Shown piece after piece: positions 27,392-37,455 of a stretch of DNA of 64,000 bases. The position numbers and the translations under genes are program-made. Position 1 is the stretch's first letter. Every line of letters starts with the position of its first letter. Origin of the DNA: Acinetobacter halotolerans (GTDB lineage: Bacteria; Pseudomonadota; Gammaproteobacteria; Pseudomonadales; Moraxellaceae). Under the pieces are notes generated by a model. It did no database searches and was not told where the DNA came from. It saw only the letters and a program-made list of their open reading frames with translations. The DNA is taken from contig NZ_SGIM01000001.1 of the NCBI RefSeq assembly GCF_004208515.1, forward strand, positions 62,001-126,000, in the 5' to 3' direction.

Positions 27392-28738
27392 TTAAGTCTC
27401 AACAATCCCTTCTAAATCATCAAAGGTATAGTTATTTGGCACATTAATCAGATGCGTTTGAACACCTTGTTCAACTTTATCACTGACATCAGGATAGAGC
27501 CAACGCGTAATTTGTTCAGCTACACTTGAATGGTATTGAATCTCAAAATGATTCAAACCATAGAACACCGCTTTATGCGTATCAGGTAATTTAAGTTGAA
27601 AACGAGGATTTGGGTGTTCACCTAACGCACTCTTTACACTGACCAAATAATCTCCGATCACAGTGAGTGCTTTAGTCCGTAATTTTTCGAATTCTAATGT
27701 ACCTGCAATTAAGAAGGTATTGATATGTGAGGGTAAAGGCGCTGGTTTGCGATTGTCATCTGCAAAACCAATACGTGCATCATTATGTTCCCAATCATCA
27801 TCACGAACACTACCATGACGCAGATCTAAAATACCGTTACTGCGAATATTGACCAATTGGCCAATAAGACTAATAAACGGGAATGCCCCAATCTTGTCTT
27901 GTAAAATAAAACCAAAACGTTCCAGTGCTGCACCATGATGTGGAGAACCGATACACACCAAGTTTTCAACCATGTGTACCCATTGGCAGAGATCTTGTTT
28001 TCCATAGAACAATGCACTACGAGAAACTAATCCCCCCATACTATGTCCAATCAAGTCAATACTGGTAATACGTGGATTACGTTGGATCAAGTCTTCAAGT
28101 ACGCTGGCAAAACTACGTCCATTAGCGGAAATGCGTCGCCCAGTATTGTAGTTAAGATACAACATGGTGTTGTTATCGCGTTGAGCCAGTAAACGCTCAC
28201 CAATACCACCATAACGATTATTCGACCACGTCAAATGATTCATGCATAAACCATGCGCTAAAATCACCACTCGACCTGTGAGTTCACCTTGTTGTAAAGA
28301 TCCATAGTGATCATAAAGCACCATCGGCAAAGCCATTGGATTATGTTGCTTCAAGAAAAAATCACCAAAGATCCCATTAAGTGCACCCACCGCAAAATGT
28401 AAGGTAGGGGTGAGCGGTTTATCATGTAGAGCAGGAAATTTTTCAATTACTTTGCGCAAGTTTGGTGCAAGAAAACTACGACCATACTTTTGGATGGCGA
28501 CATAAGAGAATTGATAGAATTTCTGTAGTTGTGGGTGCGTTTGTAATTTTTTGGCTTTTTGTGCACTTAAACCGAGCGTTGTCCGTAACACTTCAGTTTG
28601 TACCAATTGCATCAATTCGTGTACCCCACTCAAACTGGTACTGACGAGCTGTGCCAAACCTTCCAAAGCATCTGCCTGACTGGGAGGGGTACTGTCCCAC
28701 TTACAGTAGGTTTCATGCAGAGGTGTTAAACTTGGCAT
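27392..28738 (-). CDS. Alpha/beta hydrolase, lipase/esterase-like
   Basis: This 448-residue protein has a helical N-terminal part (about 1-150) and an alpha/beta hydrolase domain. The oxyanion region is VILAHGLCMNH (157-167). The nucleophile elbow is GHSMGG with Ser233, and the domain resembles PGAP1/triacylglycerol-lipase-type enzymes. No clear signal peptide is seen, so it is probably cytoplasmic or peripheral. Substrate unknown. It is transcribed alone, convergent with the T6SS cargo region. Confidence 0.85.
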   Translation of the reverse strand: MPSLTPLHETYCKWDSTPPSQADALEGLAQLVSTSLSGVHELMQLVQTEVLRTTLGLSAQKAKKLQTHPQLQKFYQFSYVAIQKYGRSFLAPNLRKVIEKFPALHDKPLTPTLHFAVGALNGIFGDFFLKQHNPMALPMVLYDHYGSLQQGELTGRVVILAHGLCMNHLTWSNNRYGGIGERLLAQRDNNTMLYLNYNTGRRISANGRSFASVLEDLIQRNPRITSIDLIGHSMGGLVSRSALFYGKQDLCQWVHMVENLVCIGSPHHGAALERFGFILQDKIGAFPFISLIGQLVNIRSNGILDLRHGSVRDDDWEHNDARIGFADDNRKPAPLPSHINTFLIAGTLEFEKLRTKALTVIGDYLVSVKSALGEHPNPRFQLKLPDTHKAVFYGLNHFEIQYHSSVAEQITRWLYPDVSDKVEQGVQTHLINVPNNYTFDDLEGIVET

Positions 28739-29000
28739 ATTGATTTCCTCATCCTTGATATATACCGAAGGGTTGAATTTATGAACCTAATACTGTTTAG
28801 ATAAACTACAACAAACGCTTCTATCTTTTGCTGTTTCATCCGTAATTTTTTTAGAATACTGATGAACGGTGCATAGTATCGGTTTTTATGTCGGACAATT
28901 TAAGGGTTATATGTAAATTATATTGTTATTTGTTTATCAATTATGATTAATAATGTGATTTATTTCACTATCTGTCAAGCTGCTGTCTATTTTGGTGCAT

Positions 29001-29591
29001 ATGCAAATTATCTATTTACATGGTTTTCGTAGTGGCCCGATGTCAAAAAAGGGGCAACAATTGAGACAATACTGTGCAGGTTACGATCATATTCAAGTAC
29101 ATTTGCCAGATTTGAACCAGTCTCCTGAGCAAGTCATTCAGCAGGTTTCTCAACTGATTGAATCTCAACCCAAAGAACAAGTGGTTTTGGTAGGGAGTAG
29201 TTTAGGTGGGTTTTATGCGACGTATTTTGTCGCCAAGTATGCTTGTCCTGCTGTATTGATCAATCCAGCTATGCAACCATGGCAGCTATTTCAAACGCTA
29301 TTCGGGATTGATCAAATCCCTCTCAAAATCACCGAGTCATGGACACTCAATGCCGAACACTTGCAACAATTACAGTCGATTGCTGAAGTAGAGCTAAAAA
29401 ATGCCGATAAAACTTTAGTGCTATTGCAACAAGGCGATGAAGTCTTGGATTATCATCAGGCACAACGTTATTATAGTGCAGCACAACCGTCCTCTTTGAT
29501 TTTCACTGACACTGGTGGCAGTCATGCAATGGATGATTTTGAAGAAAGATTAGCGTTAGTACTCGAATTTCTATCGGCAGCGATTCAATAA
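29001..29591 (+). CDS. yqiA: YqiA-like esterase
   Basis: This is a 196-residue single-domain alpha/beta hydrolase of the YqiA (UPF0227) family. The opening IYLHGFRSGP and the nucleophile elbow GSSLGG (Ser67) are clear, and the late SHAMDDF segment supplies the probable catalytic His. It lies directly upstream of parE, the same pairing as in E. coli. The ATG at 29001 is chosen as the family-like start; TTG and GTG codons lie two and three codons upstream, and no good ribosome-binding site decides between them. Confidence 0.85.
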   Translation: MQIIYLHGFRSGPMSKKGQQLRQYCAGYDHIQVHLPDLNQSPEQVIQQVSQLIESQPKEQVVLVGSSLGGFYATYFVAKYACPAVLINPAMQPWQLFQTLFGIDQIPLKITESWTLNAEHLQQLQSIAEVELKNADKTLVLLQQGDEVLDYHQAQRYYSAAQPSSLIFTDTGGSHAMDDFEERLALVLEFLSAAIQ

Positions 29592-29605
29592 GGAAGTCAG
29601 ACCAA

Positions 29606-31489
29606 GTGACACAATATACAGCACAATCTCTTGAAGTTCTTTCTGGTTTAGATCCTGTTCGTCGTCGTCCAGGCATGTATACCGACACCACACGGCCTAA
29701 CCATTTGGCACAAGAGGTGATTGATAATGCTGTCGATGAAGCGCTTGCAGGACATGCCAATCAAGTCTATGTCACGGTATATGAAGATGGGTCGTTGTCA
29801 GTTGAGGACAATGGACGAGGTATGCCAGTCGATATTCATCCTGAATATGGTCAAAGTGGTATCGAAATTATTTTAACCAAACTGCATGCAGGCGGTAAGT
29901 TTAGTACTGATAATTATCAATTTTCAGGCGGTTTACATGGTGTTGGGATTTCGGTGGTCAATGCATTGTCAACGCGAGTTGAGGTGGCAGTACAACGCCA
30001 CGGAAACTTGTATCAAATGGCATTTGAGCAGGGCGAGCCTGTTGCACCTTTATCTGTATTAGAAGGCAAAGTCGCCAAACGCGCGACAGGAACATCTGTA
30101 CGCTTCTGGCCTGAGGCGAAGTATTTTGATAGTCCGAAGTTTGCATTAAAAGCGTTAAAGCATAATTTAAAGGCCAAGGCCGTTTTAGCGGCAGGCTTAA
30201 AAATCATTTACGACGATAAGATTAATAATGAACGGATCGAATGGCAGTTTGAAAATGGTTTAGTTGACTATTTGATGGATGAGTTGGAGGATCGTGAGAT
30301 TTTACCTGAACCAGCCTTTGTCAGTAGTGGTAAAGCAGACCGTGCAGCATGTGAACTGGCGATTTGTTGGAATGTAGAGGGTGGCGAACAAATTCAGGAA
30401 AGTTATGTCAACCTGATTCCAACTGCGCAAGGTGGAACACATGTCAATGGTTTGCGTTCAGGTGTGACCGAAGCCTTACGTGAGTTTTGTGAGCTACGTA
30501 ATTTATTGCCGCGCAACGTGAAACTCTCTGCCGAAGATGTCTGGGATGGTGTCAACTTTATTTTATCATTGAAATTCCAAGAACCTCAGTTTTCAGGACA
30601 GACCAAAGAACGTTTATCTAGTCGTGAAGCATCCAATATTGTGTTGAATATTGTGAAAGATGCCTTTGCTTTATGGCTCAATCAACATGCTGAGATTGCC
30701 ACGCAATTGGCTGAGATGGCGATTGCGAAAGCTGGACGTCGTTTAAAAGCGGCGAAAAAAGTTGAGCGTAAGAAGATTGTTGCGGGTCCTGCATTGCCTG
30801 GGAAATTAGCTGATTGTGTCGGCTTGACTCGTGAAGACAGTGAACTGTTTATTGTCGAAGGTGATTCCGCAGGTGGAAGTGCCAAGCAAGCTCGAGATAA
30901 AAACTTTCAAGCGATTATGCCGATTCGTGGAAAGATCTTAAATACGTGGGAAGTGTCTTCGGATGAGGTATTAGCCTCGCAAGAAGTGCATGATATTGCC
31001 ATTGCAATAGGGGTTGATCCGGGCAGTGATGATCTATCGGAACTCCGCTATGGCAAAGTCTGTATTCTTGCCGATGCCGACTCGGATGGTTTGCATATTG
31101 CGACCTTACTGTGCGCTCTATTTGTTAAACATTTTCCAACTATGGTCGAAGCAGGTCATTTATTCGTTGCGATGCCGCCTCTTTATCGTATTGATGTGGG
31201 CAAAGATGTGCATTACGCCCTTGATGATGAGGAACTTGAAGCGATCTTGAAGAAAGTGAAGGGCAATAAAAACCCACAAATTACCCGATTTAAAGGACTG
31301 GGTGAGATGAACGCTAGCCAGCTTCGTGAAACCACGATGGATCCCAATACACGTCGTTTAGTACAGTTAGATTTGGATGATGCTCATTTCACCGCAAGTT
31401 TGTTGGATAAATTACTTGCCAAAAAACGTTCGGCTGATCGTAAGCATTGGTTAGAGCAAAAGGGCAATTTAGCGGATATTGTGGTTTAA
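29606..31489 (+). CDS. parE: DNA topoisomerase IV subunit B
   Basis: ParE is the ATPase subunit of topoisomerase IV, which decatenates chromosomes with ParC. The protein has 627 residues, the usual length. The GHKL ATPase has VIDNAVDEAL, EDNGRGMPVDIHP and the GGLHGVGISVVNAL lid. The TOPRIM part has ELFIVEGDSAGGSAKQARD, PIRGKILN and ADADSDGLHI. The start is GTG; AAGGA lies about 11 bases upstream, within the end of yqiA. parC is not in the window. Confidence 0.96.
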   Translation: MTQYTAQSLEVLSGLDPVRRRPGMYTDTTRPNHLAQEVIDNAVDEALAGHANQVYVTVYEDGSLSVEDNGRGMPVDIHPEYGQSGIEIILTKLHAGGKFSTDNYQFSGGLHGVGISVVNALSTRVEVAVQRHGNLYQMAFEQGEPVAPLSVLEGKVAKRATGTSVRFWPEAKYFDSPKFALKALKHNLKAKAVLAAGLKIIYDDKINNERIEWQFENGLVDYLMDELEDREILPEPAFVSSGKADRAACELAICWNVEGGEQIQESYVNLIPTAQGGTHVNGLRSGVTEALREFCELRNLLPRNVKLSAEDVWDGVNFILSLKFQEPQFSGQTKERLSSREASNIVLNIVKDAFALWLNQHAEIATQLAEMAIAKAGRRLKAAKKVERKKIVAGPALPGKLADCVGLTREDSELFIVEGDSAGGSAKQARDKNFQAIMPIRGKILNTWEVSSDEVLASQEVHDIAIAIGVDPGSDDLSELRYGKVCILADADSDGLHIATLLCALFVKHFPTMVEAGHLFVAMPPLYRIDVGKDVHYALDDEELEAILKKVKGNKNPQITRFKGLGEMNASQLRETTMDPNTRRLVQLDLDDAHFTASLLDKLLAKKRSADRKHWLEQKGNLADIVV

Positions 31490-31525
31490 GATTTTAGCTC
31501 GCACTGAACAATTAGAGATTCATAG

Positions 31526-31552
31526 AAGCCAAGCACGATGCTTGGCTTTTTA
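31526..31552 (+). terminator. Terminator after parE
   Basis: AAGCCAAGCA pairs with TGCTTGGCTT around CGA, followed by T residues. Confidence 0.85.
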
Positions 31553-31595
31553 TATATAGCACAAAAATGCATCATTTTAGGTCGCAGCGTGTTTT

Positions 31596-31617
31596 TTGTA
31601 TGCAATGTTGTATACAA
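31596..31617. promoter_or_regulatory. Tandem operator-like palindromes upstream of urtA
   Basis: TTGTATGCAA (31596-31605) and TTGTATACAA (31608-31617) are near-identical palindromic 10-mers spaced by two bases. They look like a tandem site for a GntR-type or similar dimeric regulator. The regulator is not identified. Confidence 0.45.
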
Positions 31618-31677
31618 GATTGGATTTTTCTCTTACCTTTTTGGTTAATATTTATATAAAACAATAATTTAACTTGT

Positions 31678-31692
31678 TGGCATGAAAATTGA
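31678..31692 (+). promoter_or_regulatory. Sigma-54-type promoter candidate for urtA
   Basis: TGGCATGAAAATTGA fits the -24/-12 pattern, with GG ten bases before GA where the consensus has GC. It lies 49 bp upstream of the urtA start. Nitrogen control by RpoN/NtrC would suit a urea transporter, but the -12 mismatch leaves doubt. Confidence 0.5.
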
Positions 31693-31740
31693 ATAACTCC
31701 ACTCAGTTGAAATCACAATATCAATCTGTGGAGAACAAAG

Positions 31741-33018
31741 ATGCAAAATAAAATGATGTCAATGTCGGTACTTATGGCAGCCATGATGGGGATGGGTTTG
31801 GTTGGCTGTTCCAAACCTGCAGAAAAAACAGAACAAACAAAAACAGAAACCACAGCTGCGCCAGCCGATGGTGAAACCATTAAAGTCGGAATTTTACACT
31901 CCCTTTCAGGCACGATGGCGATTTCTGAGACTTCGCTGAAAGATACGGCATTGATGACCATTAATGAAATCAATGCCAATGGTGGGGTACTCGGTAAAAA
32001 ATTAGAACCAGTGGTGGTCGATCCTGCATCGGATTGGCCGTTGTTTGCGGAGCGCGCTCGTCAGTTAATTACCCAAGACAAGGTCGCGGTGATTTTTGGA
32101 AGTTGGACGTCGGTATCACGTAAATCTGTTCTCCCTGTGGTGGAAGAGTTGAATGGCTTAATGTTCTACCCTGTGCAATATGAGGGTCAGGAACAATCTA
32201 AAAATATTTTCTATACAGGCGCAGCACCGAATCAGCAAGCGATTCCTGCTGTGGAATATTTAATGAGTGACGAGGGGGGGAAAGCTGAACGCTTTGTCTT
32301 ACTCGGCACGGATTATGTCTATCCACGTACCACCAATAAGATTTTACGTGCGTTCTTGAAGTCGAAAGGCATTGCTGATGCCGACATCATGGAAGAGTAC
32401 ACCCCATTTGGTCATAGTAATTATCAAACTATTGTTTCCAATATTAAGAAATTCTCAGCGGGTAAGAAAACCGCGGTGATCTCTACCATCAATGGTGACT
32501 CAAACGTTCCCTTCTACCGTGAGTTAGGCAACCAAGGGATTAAAGCCTCAGAGCTTCCAGTGATGGCATTCTCTGTCGGTGAGGAAGAATTGCGCGGGAT
32601 CGATACCAAACCCTTGGTGGGGCATTTGGCGGCATGGAACTATTTCATGTCGATTAAAAATCCAAAAAATACTGAATTCGTGAATAAATTTAAACAATTC
32701 GCGGTGGAATACAAATTGCCAAATGCCGATAAAGTGGTCACCAATGATCCAATGGAAGCAACCTATGTCGGCATCAATATGTGGAAACAAGCTGTTGAGA
32801 AAGCAGGCACGACAGATGTAGATAAAGTTCGTGAGGCGATGGCAGGTCAAACCTTCGCTGCGCCGTCGGGTTATACCTTAAAAATGGACGCTAGCAATCA
32901 CCATTTACACAAGCCTGTGATGATTGGACAAATCCGTGCCGATGGTCAGTTTGATGTGGTTTATAAAACGCCTGAAACCATTCCAGCAGAGCCTTGGAGC
33001 CCATATATTCCGAAATAA
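31741..33018 (+). CDS. urtA: Urea ABC transporter, substrate-binding protein
   Basis: UrtA binds urea in the periplasm for the UrtBCDE permease. The protein has 425 residues with a lipoprotein signal ending LVGC (Cys23). The mature part is a branched-chain-amino-acid-type binding fold with GILHSLSGTMAISE, the family-specific VVDPASDWPLFAERARQL and a VFGSWTSVSRK segment. A hairpin with a short T tract separates it from urtB, which would raise urtA expression over the rest of the operon. Confidence 0.94.
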   Translation: MQNKMMSMSVLMAAMMGMGLVGCSKPAEKTEQTKTETTAAPADGETIKVGILHSLSGTMAISETSLKDTALMTINEINANGGVLGKKLEPVVVDPASDWPLFAERARQLITQDKVAVIFGSWTSVSRKSVLPVVEELNGLMFYPVQYEGQEQSKNIFYTGAAPNQQAIPAVEYLMSDEGGKAERFVLLGTDYVYPRTTNKILRAFLKSKGIADADIMEEYTPFGHSNYQTIVSNIKKFSAGKKTAVISTINGDSNVPFYRELGNQGIKASELPVMAFSVGEEELRGIDTKPLVGHLAAWNYFMSIKNPKNTEFVNKFKQFAVEYKLPNADKVVTNDPMEATYVGINMWKQAVEKAGTTDVDKVREAMAGQTFAAPSGYTLKMDASNHHLHKPVMIGQIRADGQFDVVYKTPETIPAEPWSPYIPK

Positions 33019-33027
33019 AAGCTTTTT

Positions 33028-33058
33028 AGAACCTGTTGTTGATGCAGTAGGTTCTTTT
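33028..33058 (+). terminator. Attenuating hairpin between urtA and urtB
   Basis: AGAACCT pairs with AGGTTCT, followed by four T residues. It is probably a partial terminator inside the operon. Confidence 0.55.
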
Positions 33059-33108
33059 CATTTTTTTGATTTAACCATTCAAATATAGATTCAATAAAGG
33101 GGAGTCAT

Positions 33109-34743
33109 ATGGCGAAACACTATGTGTTAGCACTGCTCTGCGTTATGGCACAGTTTTTTTGTGGTCTTGCTTGGGCAGAGCAAAGTACTTCGGCGTCCAC
33201 ATCTCCTATCGTAACGCCTACAACTACTCAAGATGCGATTCAAAGTTTTGTGAAGGCAGATTTCGCCACGCGCCGTGCCATGCTGAATCAATGGCCAGCC
33301 AGTATTGAACAGCTTGATCAGTTAGTTGCGTATATTGACCAAAATGAGTTGTATACCGATAGTGCAGGACAGACTTACATCTTACAAAATGATGAGGTCT
33401 TATTGAGTTACCCTGCTAAACAGGTATTGGAAGATTGGCCTGCCGATTTGTCCCAAGTTACTTTGGTCAATACTTTACGCAAGGCGCTCAATTTTGGGCA
33501 AGCCAAAGTCAAGCTTGATTCTGAAGATGCATCACAACGTTTGGCTGCGGTGGATATTTTAGAAAATAACTTAGCTGAAATCGATTTGGCGATGGTTAAA
33601 CGACTGTACTTAACTGAACAAAATAATAAAGTCAAAGCCCGACTGGCGCAGCTCAAAGCACGATTAGAATTCAATGATACTGACGTATTTGGAAAAATTG
33701 CTGCGGTCAATGTGTTGGCTGAGTCGAATCGTCCTGATGTATTGGCATTGATGGAACAAAGTCTAGCGCAACCGATCAACAATCAAGAACTACATGCCGC
33801 TTTGGTTGATGCCAAGAGCAAAATTAAAACCAGAATTCAGGCCAGTGAGTGGTCTGGACATGTGTTTTCGGGTTTAAGTACCGCCAGTATTTTATTGCTT
33901 GCTGCACTTGGTCTCGCCATTACCTATGGATTGCTTGGCGTGATCAATATGGCTCATGGCGAATTGATCATGATCGGCGCTTATACCACTTATGTGGTGC
34001 AAAGTTTCTTTAAAACCCATTTTGCTGGATTGGTCGATTGGTATTTACTGGCCGCGATTCCCGCTGCCTTTTTAGTGAGTGCTTTGATCGGCATGTTGAT
34101 CGAACGCACGGTGATTCGCCCCTTATATGGTCGCCAACTTGAAACGCTGCTGGCAACTTTTGGTGTCAGTTTGATTCTGATGCAATTGGTTCGCATGTTT
34201 TTTGGTGCGCAAAATGTCGAAGTCTCCAATGTGTCATGGCTCAGTGGCGGTATTGCACTGACGCCAAGCTTGATGCTGCCGTATAACCGTATCGCGATTA
34301 TTGTGTTTACCGTTGCAGTGTTATTTCTGTTGATTTTCCTACTGAATAAAACACGTTTTGGTCTGTTCGTTCGTGCAGTCACGCAAAACCGTCAGATGGC
34401 ACGTGCAGTCGGCATTCGCTCAGCGCGGATTGACATGATGGCATTTGGTTTAGGTTCGGGTCTAGCGGGGCTGGCAGGCTGTGCGTTGGCACAAGTCGGC
34501 AATGTTGGGCCTGATCTTGGACAAAACTACATTATTGATGCCTTCCTTGTGGTGGTGGTTGGTGGCGTTGGACAAGTGTGGGGCGCAGTATTGGCAGCAC
34601 TCGGTCTAGGCATTAGCGGCACGATGTTGGAAATCGGCATGGGTGCTGTATTGGCAAAAATTATTCTACTGGTACTTGTGATTTTGTTTATCCAAAAACG
34701 TCCACAAGGTTTGTTTGCCATCAAAGGCCGTTTTGTGGAGTAA
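33109..34743 (+). CDS. urtB: Urea ABC transporter, permease UrtB
   Basis: This is a 544-residue inner-membrane permease. The first ~245 residues are an N-terminal signal segment plus a soluble HEAT-like region characteristic of UrtB rather than LivH. The C-terminal ~290 residues are the LivH-like membrane domain with GVINMAHGELIMIGAY, RPLYGRQLETLLATFGVS and VGGVGQVWGAVLAALGLG. GGGGAG precedes the ATG. The urtC start is five bases past its stop. Confidence 0.94.
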   Translation: MAKHYVLALLCVMAQFFCGLAWAEQSTSASTSPIVTPTTTQDAIQSFVKADFATRRAMLNQWPASIEQLDQLVAYIDQNELYTDSAGQTYILQNDEVLLSYPAKQVLEDWPADLSQVTLVNTLRKALNFGQAKVKLDSEDASQRLAAVDILENNLAEIDLAMVKRLYLTEQNNKVKARLAQLKARLEFNDTDVFGKIAAVNVLAESNRPDVLALMEQSLAQPINNQELHAALVDAKSKIKTRIQASEWSGHVFSGLSTASILLLAALGLAITYGLLGVINMAHGELIMIGAYTTYVVQSFFKTHFAGLVDWYLLAAIPAAFLVSALIGMLIERTVIRPLYGRQLETLLATFGVSLILMQLVRMFFGAQNVEVSNVSWLSGGIALTPSLMLPYNRIAIIVFTVAVLFLLIFLLNKTRFGLFVRAVTQNRQMARAVGIRSARIDMMAFGLGSGLAGLAGCALAQVGNVGPDLGQNYIIDAFLVVVVGGVGQVWGAVLAALGLGISGTMLEIGMGAVLAKIILLVLVILFIQKRPQGLFAIKGRFVE

Positions 34744-34747
34744 GCCA

Positions 34748-35818
34748 ATGAAAATCACTTCTTTATTTGCAGATAAACCCTATAGCGCAGTCGCCATTGG
34801 CTTTTGTTTCGGAATTTTATTGATACTCCCTTGGTTGCATCTGTTGTCACCTGATTCGGCATTTTACCTATCTGCCTACTGGATTACCTTGATTGGCAAG
34901 ATCATGTGCTTGGCTTTGGTGGCTTTGGCACTGGATTTGGTATGGGGCTATGCTGGGATTCTAAGCTTAGGGCATGGCTTGTACTTTGCCTTGGGCGGAT
35001 ATGCCTTTGGTATGTATCTGATGCGCCAATCTGCAGGGGATGGATTGCCTGATTTTATGCGCTTTCTCAGTTGGACTGAATTGCCGTGGTATTGGGCAGG
35101 AACAGATTATTTTGTGTGGGCAATCGCTTTGGTGGTGTTAGTTCCAGGAATCGTTGCCTTTATTTTTGGTTTCTTTGCCTTTCGTTCCAAAATCAAAGGG
35201 GTTTATTTCTCGATTATCACTCAGGCGATGGTGTTTGCAGCAGCGTTATTGTTCTTCCGTAATGAAACAGGTTTCGGTGGCAATAACGGTTTTACAGGCT
35301 TTAAAACCTTATTGGGTTTTGACATTACCTCTGCACCGATGCGTGCCACGCTGTGCTTTACCACAGCGTTGGTCTTGATGTTGTGTTTTATCGGGTTACG
35401 TCAATTGATGAACCGCCCTTATGGTCGAGTCCTAGGTGCGATTCGTGACAGTGAAAACCGTTTGCAATATTTAGGTTATCGCACGTTGTGGTACAAGCTT
35501 TCAGCGTGGGTATTGTCCGCGGTGATTGCAGGCATAGCAGGCGCACTGTATGTGCCGCAAGTTGGCATCATTAACCCAAGTGAAATGAACCCTGTCAACT
35601 CGATTGAAATGGCGGTGTGGGTCGCGGCAGGCGGACGCGGTACGTTGATTGGTCCAATCTTAGGCGCAGGTCTGATTAATGCGGTAAAAACTTATTTTAC
35701 CGTCGCTGCACCAGAAGCATGGCTCTTGATTTTAGGCGCATTGTTTATCGTGGTGACCTTGTTTTTACCTAAAGGGGTAATTGGTTTATTTGACCGTTTT
35801 AAAAAGGAGCGCAACTAA
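34748..35818 (+). CDS. urtC: Urea ABC transporter, permease UrtC
   Basis: This is a 356-residue LivM-type permease with about nine hydrophobic segments. It has LSLGHGLYFALGGYAFGMY, characteristic of UrtC, and the late GRGTLIGPILGAGLINA segment. The ATG at 34748 is chosen, with GGAG eight bases upstream; an in-frame upstream ATG at 34715 would overlap urtB by 29 bases. It forms the channel with UrtB. Confidence 0.94.
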   Translation: MKITSLFADKPYSAVAIGFCFGILLILPWLHLLSPDSAFYLSAYWITLIGKIMCLALVALALDLVWGYAGILSLGHGLYFALGGYAFGMYLMRQSAGDGLPDFMRFLSWTELPWYWAGTDYFVWAIALVVLVPGIVAFIFGFFAFRSKIKGVYFSIITQAMVFAAALLFFRNETGFGGNNGFTGFKTLLGFDITSAPMRATLCFTTALVLMLCFIGLRQLMNRPYGRVLGAIRDSENRLQYLGYRTLWYKLSAWVLSAVIAGIAGALYVPQVGIINPSEMNPVNSIEMAVWVAAGGRGTLIGPILGAGLINAVKTYFTVAAPEAWLLILGALFIVVTLFLPKGVIGLFDRFKKERN

Positions 35819-36646
35819 ATGAATGATGTCAGTACCAATTCAGCGCAACATGGCGGTCAGCTTGGTGAGGGCTACGGACGCACCAAAACACAGGATGCGG
35901 ATTTTAGTCACGGTATCGCACTGTACTTAGAGAATGTCAGTGTTTGGTTCGATTCTTTCCGCGCCTTGAATGATCTATCACTCTATATTGCTGAGGGTGA
36001 ATTACGCTGCATCATTGGACCAAATGGCGCAGGAAAAACCACCTTAATGGATGTAATTACAGGTAAAACTCGACCGACTACAGGGACGGCATTTTTTGGG
36101 CAAAACTATGATTTAGCTAAAATGAGTACCGAGCAGATTGCAGAAGCGGGTATTGGACGCAAGTTCCAAAAACCGACGGTATTTGAAAACTTCACAGTGT
36201 TGGAAAATTTACTGTTGGCTGCACCACGTGATAAACGCGTCAAGCAAAGCTTGTTCAGTCGTTTAGATCCTGAGGCACAACTGGCTTTAGATGAAACATT
36301 GGAGCAAATCCGTCTCAAAGAGTTGATCCATAAGCCAGCAGGTTTATTGTCACATGGACAAAAGCAATGGTTAGAAATTGGCATGTTGTTGATGCAACGT
36401 CCCAAGCTGATTTTATTGGATGAACCTGTGGCAGGCATGACCGATGCCGAAACTGAGCGTACAGCCGAACTCTGTTTAGAGTTGAAAAAGAACCACACCT
36501 TAGTGGTGGTGGAACATGACATGAGTTTCATTGACACCATCAGTGAAAAAGTTACGGTGTTGGCGCAAGGGGCAATCTTGGCTGAGGGAACATTGGCAGA
36601 AGTACAAGCCAATGAAGATGTGATTGAAAAATATTTGGGACGATAG
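35819..36646 (+). CDS. urtD: Urea ABC transporter, ATPase UrtD
   Basis: This is a 275-residue LivG-type ATPase. The Walker A is GPNGAGKTT. The signature motif is LSHGQKQWLEIGML, the SHGQ form typical of UrtD. Walker B is LILLDEPVAGMTDAE. The first ~35 residues are an extra tail before the ATPase domain. It begins directly after the urtC stop and ends 10 bases before the urtE start. Confidence 0.94.
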   Translation: MNDVSTNSAQHGGQLGEGYGRTKTQDADFSHGIALYLENVSVWFDSFRALNDLSLYIAEGELRCIIGPNGAGKTTLMDVITGKTRPTTGTAFFGQNYDLAKMSTEQIAEAGIGRKFQKPTVFENFTVLENLLLAAPRDKRVKQSLFSRLDPEAQLALDETLEQIRLKELIHKPAGLLSHGQKQWLEIGMLLMQRPKLILLDEPVAGMTDAETERTAELCLELKKNHTLVVVEHDMSFIDTISEKVTVLAQGAILAEGTLAEVQANEDVIEKYLGR

Positions 36647-36656
36647 GGGGACACGT

Positions 36657-37355
36657 ATGCTAGAAGTGAAAGAAATTAACCAGTTCTATGGTGGTAGTCA
36701 TATTCTGCGTGATGTGTCGTTGTCTGCACCTGTAGGTGAGTGTAGTGTGGTGTTGGGGCGCAATGGCGTGGGCAAAACCACTTTACTCAAATGTTTAATG
36801 GGCATTTTGCCAATCAAATCAGGGCAGATGCTGTTAGATGGAAAAGATATTGCCAAGATGTCACCTGAACAGCGAGTACGTGCAGGGTTGGCCTATGTGC
36901 CACAGGGCCGTGATATTTTTTCGACGCTCACTGTTGAGGAAAATATCTTGATTGGTATGGCGAAATTTTCAGGGGCAAAGACGCGTAAAGTGCCGAGTCA
37001 TCTCTATGAGATTTTCCCTGTGTTGGATGAGATGAAACATCGTCGTGGTGGGGATTTGTCTGGTGGTCAGCAACAGCAGCTCGCTATTGCCAGAGCTTTG
37101 GCCTCTGAACCTCGAGTTTTGATTTTGGATGAGCCAACAGAAGGGATTCAACCCTCGATTATTAAAGATATCGGGCGGGTGATTCGTAAATTGGCAGATC
37201 AAGGTGAAATGGCGATTGTGTTGGTTGAGCAGTTTTATGATTTTGCTGAAGAATTTGCTGATAATTATACGGTGATGGCACGGGGGCAGGTGGTTGCACA
37301 AGGGCGTGGTGATGATATGCCTGAAAAAGGGATTCGGGAGTTGGTGGCGATTTAA
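36657..37355 (+). CDS. urtE: Urea ABC transporter, ATPase UrtE
   Basis: This is a 232-residue LivF-type ATPase. The family signature MLEVKEINQFYGGSHILRDV opens the protein. The Walker A is GRNGVGKTT, the signature is LSGGQQQQLAIARAL, and Walker B is VLILDEPTEGIQPSI. The ATG at 36657 follows AGGGGGA; an earlier in-frame ATG lies inside urtD. This is the last gene of the operon; no urease genes follow in the window. Confidence 0.94.
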   Translation: MLEVKEINQFYGGSHILRDVSLSAPVGECSVVLGRNGVGKTTLLKCLMGILPIKSGQMLLDGKDIAKMSPEQRVRAGLAYVPQGRDIFSTLTVEENILIGMAKFSGAKTRKVPSHLYEIFPVLDEMKHRRGGDLSGGQQQQLAIARALASEPRVLILDEPTEGIQPSIIKDIGRVIRKLADQGEMAIVLVEQFYDFAEEFADNYTVMARGQVVAQGRGDDMPEKGIRELVAI

Positions 37356-37455
37356 AACACTCGAAAGAGATTTTCCACCTACGGCCTGATTAAACAGTGA
37401 TCATTGTGGAATCTTATTGTTTTATATCTAATGTTAGGATAAACCTGCGGTTCGC

